Positions 5,567-5,897 of a DNA stretch of 5,897 nucleotides are shown here, in pieces (position 1 is the stretch's first letter; the number at the start of each line of letters is the position of its first letter). A model generated the notes under the pieces. It worked only from the letters and a program-made list of their open reading frames with translations. It was not told where the DNA came from and searched no databases. Position numbers and translations under genes: made by a program. This DNA is from Candidatus Gastranaerophilales bacterium (GTDB lineage: Bacteria; Cyanobacteriota; Vampirovibrionia; Gastranaerophilales; Gastranaerophilaceae): assembly GCA_944323945.1 (NCBI GenBank), contig CALUUL010000095.1, positions 1-5,897 on the forward strand, given 5' to 3'.

Positions 5567-5749
5567 AAAAACTCCTTTACTTTGTCCAGCAAAACTCCTC
5601 ATACATTCTTCATACTTTCAAAAAGAAAATAAATAGAATTTCGAAAATTTACTAAAAGTAAAGAGAATTAGTAAAAAAAGATACAGAATTTAATAGCAAT
5701 TTTGAAAGAAAAAATCATTTGACAAATATAAGAAAAACAACTTATAATT
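5567..5749. other. Gene-free right end of the element with short repeats
   Basis: No gene is seen in this stretch. It holds three copies of AGAATT (5635-5640, 5664-5669, 5685-5690), two of AGTAAA (5657-5662, 5670-5675) and a small palindrome TTTACT-AAA-AGTAAA (5648-5662). Such repeats next to an att core could be integrase arm sites or excisionase sites, or iterons for the adjacent winged-helix protein. In DNA this AT-rich, some repeats are expected by chance. Confidence 0.35.
5719..5748 (+). promoter_or_regulatory. Outward-facing consensus promoter at the right end
   Basis: Perfect -35 TTGACA (5719-5724) and perfect -10 TATAAT (5743-5748) are separated by 18 bp. The -10 box ends one base before the attR core. 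Transcription would start around 5755 inside the core, pass the displaced tRNA 3' fragment and enter host DNA. In the excised circle it would instead read across attP into the 3' end of the HEPN-type gene in antisense. Confidence 0.65.
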
Positions 5750-5794
5750 CTCCTAAGGCAAAGATTCCCGGTTCGATTCCGGGCGGGAACACCA
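5750..5794 (+). repeat. attR core, displaced 3' fragment of tRNA-Arg(CCU)
   Basis: This is an exact 45-bp copy of 372-416, containing the anticodon loop, variable region, T arm, acceptor 3' strand and CCA but no 5' half, so it cannot make a tRNA. It is the original 3' end of the host tRNA gene, pushed 5.4 kb away by the insertion. Confidence 0.93.
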
Positions 5795-5897
5795 AATAAT
5801 TTTTAATTAACATATTATTCGATGCATTTTTTATTTAATAAAAACTTATTTGCCGTATAGGTAAATTTGAATAGTGAAACTTTGATACAAAATTGCT
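5795..5897. other. Host flank right of the element, no gene seen
   Basis: About 100 bp of AT-rich sequence without a supported reading frame. Before the insertion this DNA followed the tRNA gene directly, so any original tRNA terminator should lie here. Only a weak TTTTTAT/ATAAAAA pairing near 5830-5845 is seen. Confidence 0.4.

Larger units (their letters stand above)
372..5794. mobile_element. Integrated tRNA-Arg-targeted genetic island, circle of 5378 bp
   Basis: The boundaries are the two exact 45-bp att cores. The element carries a tyrosine integrase with all catalytic residues, an excisionase-like gene, an XRE repressor with a divergent promoter and operator, a winged-helix protein that could act in replication, and two independently promoted genes of cargo type. 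It has no capsid, portal, terminase, relaxase, coupling-protein or type IV secretion gene, so it is not a complete prophage or conjugative element. The order integrase, small DNA-binding protein, divergent repressor, replication-like gene recalls phage satellites of Bacillota (PICI-like), but no satellite-specific packaging gene is seen. An alternative is a shrunken ICE or prophage that has kept only mobility and cargo genes. Confidence 0.9.

Noticed and set aside
372..5794. CRISPR array or other tandem repeat system
   Set aside because: The only long repeat is the pair of att cores; there are no regularly spaced repeats.

Overview
The window is very AT-rich DNA using the standard code with strong AGGAG-type ribosome sites. 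This suggests a low-GC Bacillota (Clostridia- or Erysipelotrichia-like, perhaps a gut species). The species cannot be named from the sequence.

Most of the window is one small integrated mobile element. A complete tRNA-Arg(CCU) gene lies at 340-416. Its last 45 bases (372-416, from the first base of the anticodon loop to CCA) are repeated exactly at 5750-5794. These are the attL and attR cores of an element whose excised circle would be 5378 bp. Left of it (1-339) is host DNA: a four-CxxC zinc-ribbon reading frame lacking a normal start codon, a strong terminator and the tRNA promoter. Right of it (5795-5897) is about 100 bp of host DNA with no visible gene.

Inside the element, from left to right: a 297-aa HEPN-type putative RNase gene (minus strand, own promoter) ending 4 bp from attL; a 453-aa tyrosine integrase with a Cro/CI-like helix-turn-helix inserted in its middle; a 58-aa excisionase-like protein; an 86-aa glycine-zipper protein; a divergent 104-aa XRE repressor, the only plus-strand protein gene in the element; a convergent-gene gap with a terminator and nested inverted repeats; a 358-aa unrecognised protein with its own near-consensus promoter; and a 146-aa winged-helix protein possibly related to replication. 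A consensus TTGACA-N18-TATAAT promoter faces outward and ends 1 bp before attR.

The reading is a minimal phage-satellite-like or ICE-derived island. Integrase and excisionase move it. The XRE protein probably controls the divergent promoter through an 11-bp palindrome covering the -10 box. The winged-helix protein may support replication. The HEPN gene and the 358-aa gene look like independently expressed cargo, plausibly anti-phage. No capsid, terminase, relaxase or conjugation gene is present, so transfer would need a helper.
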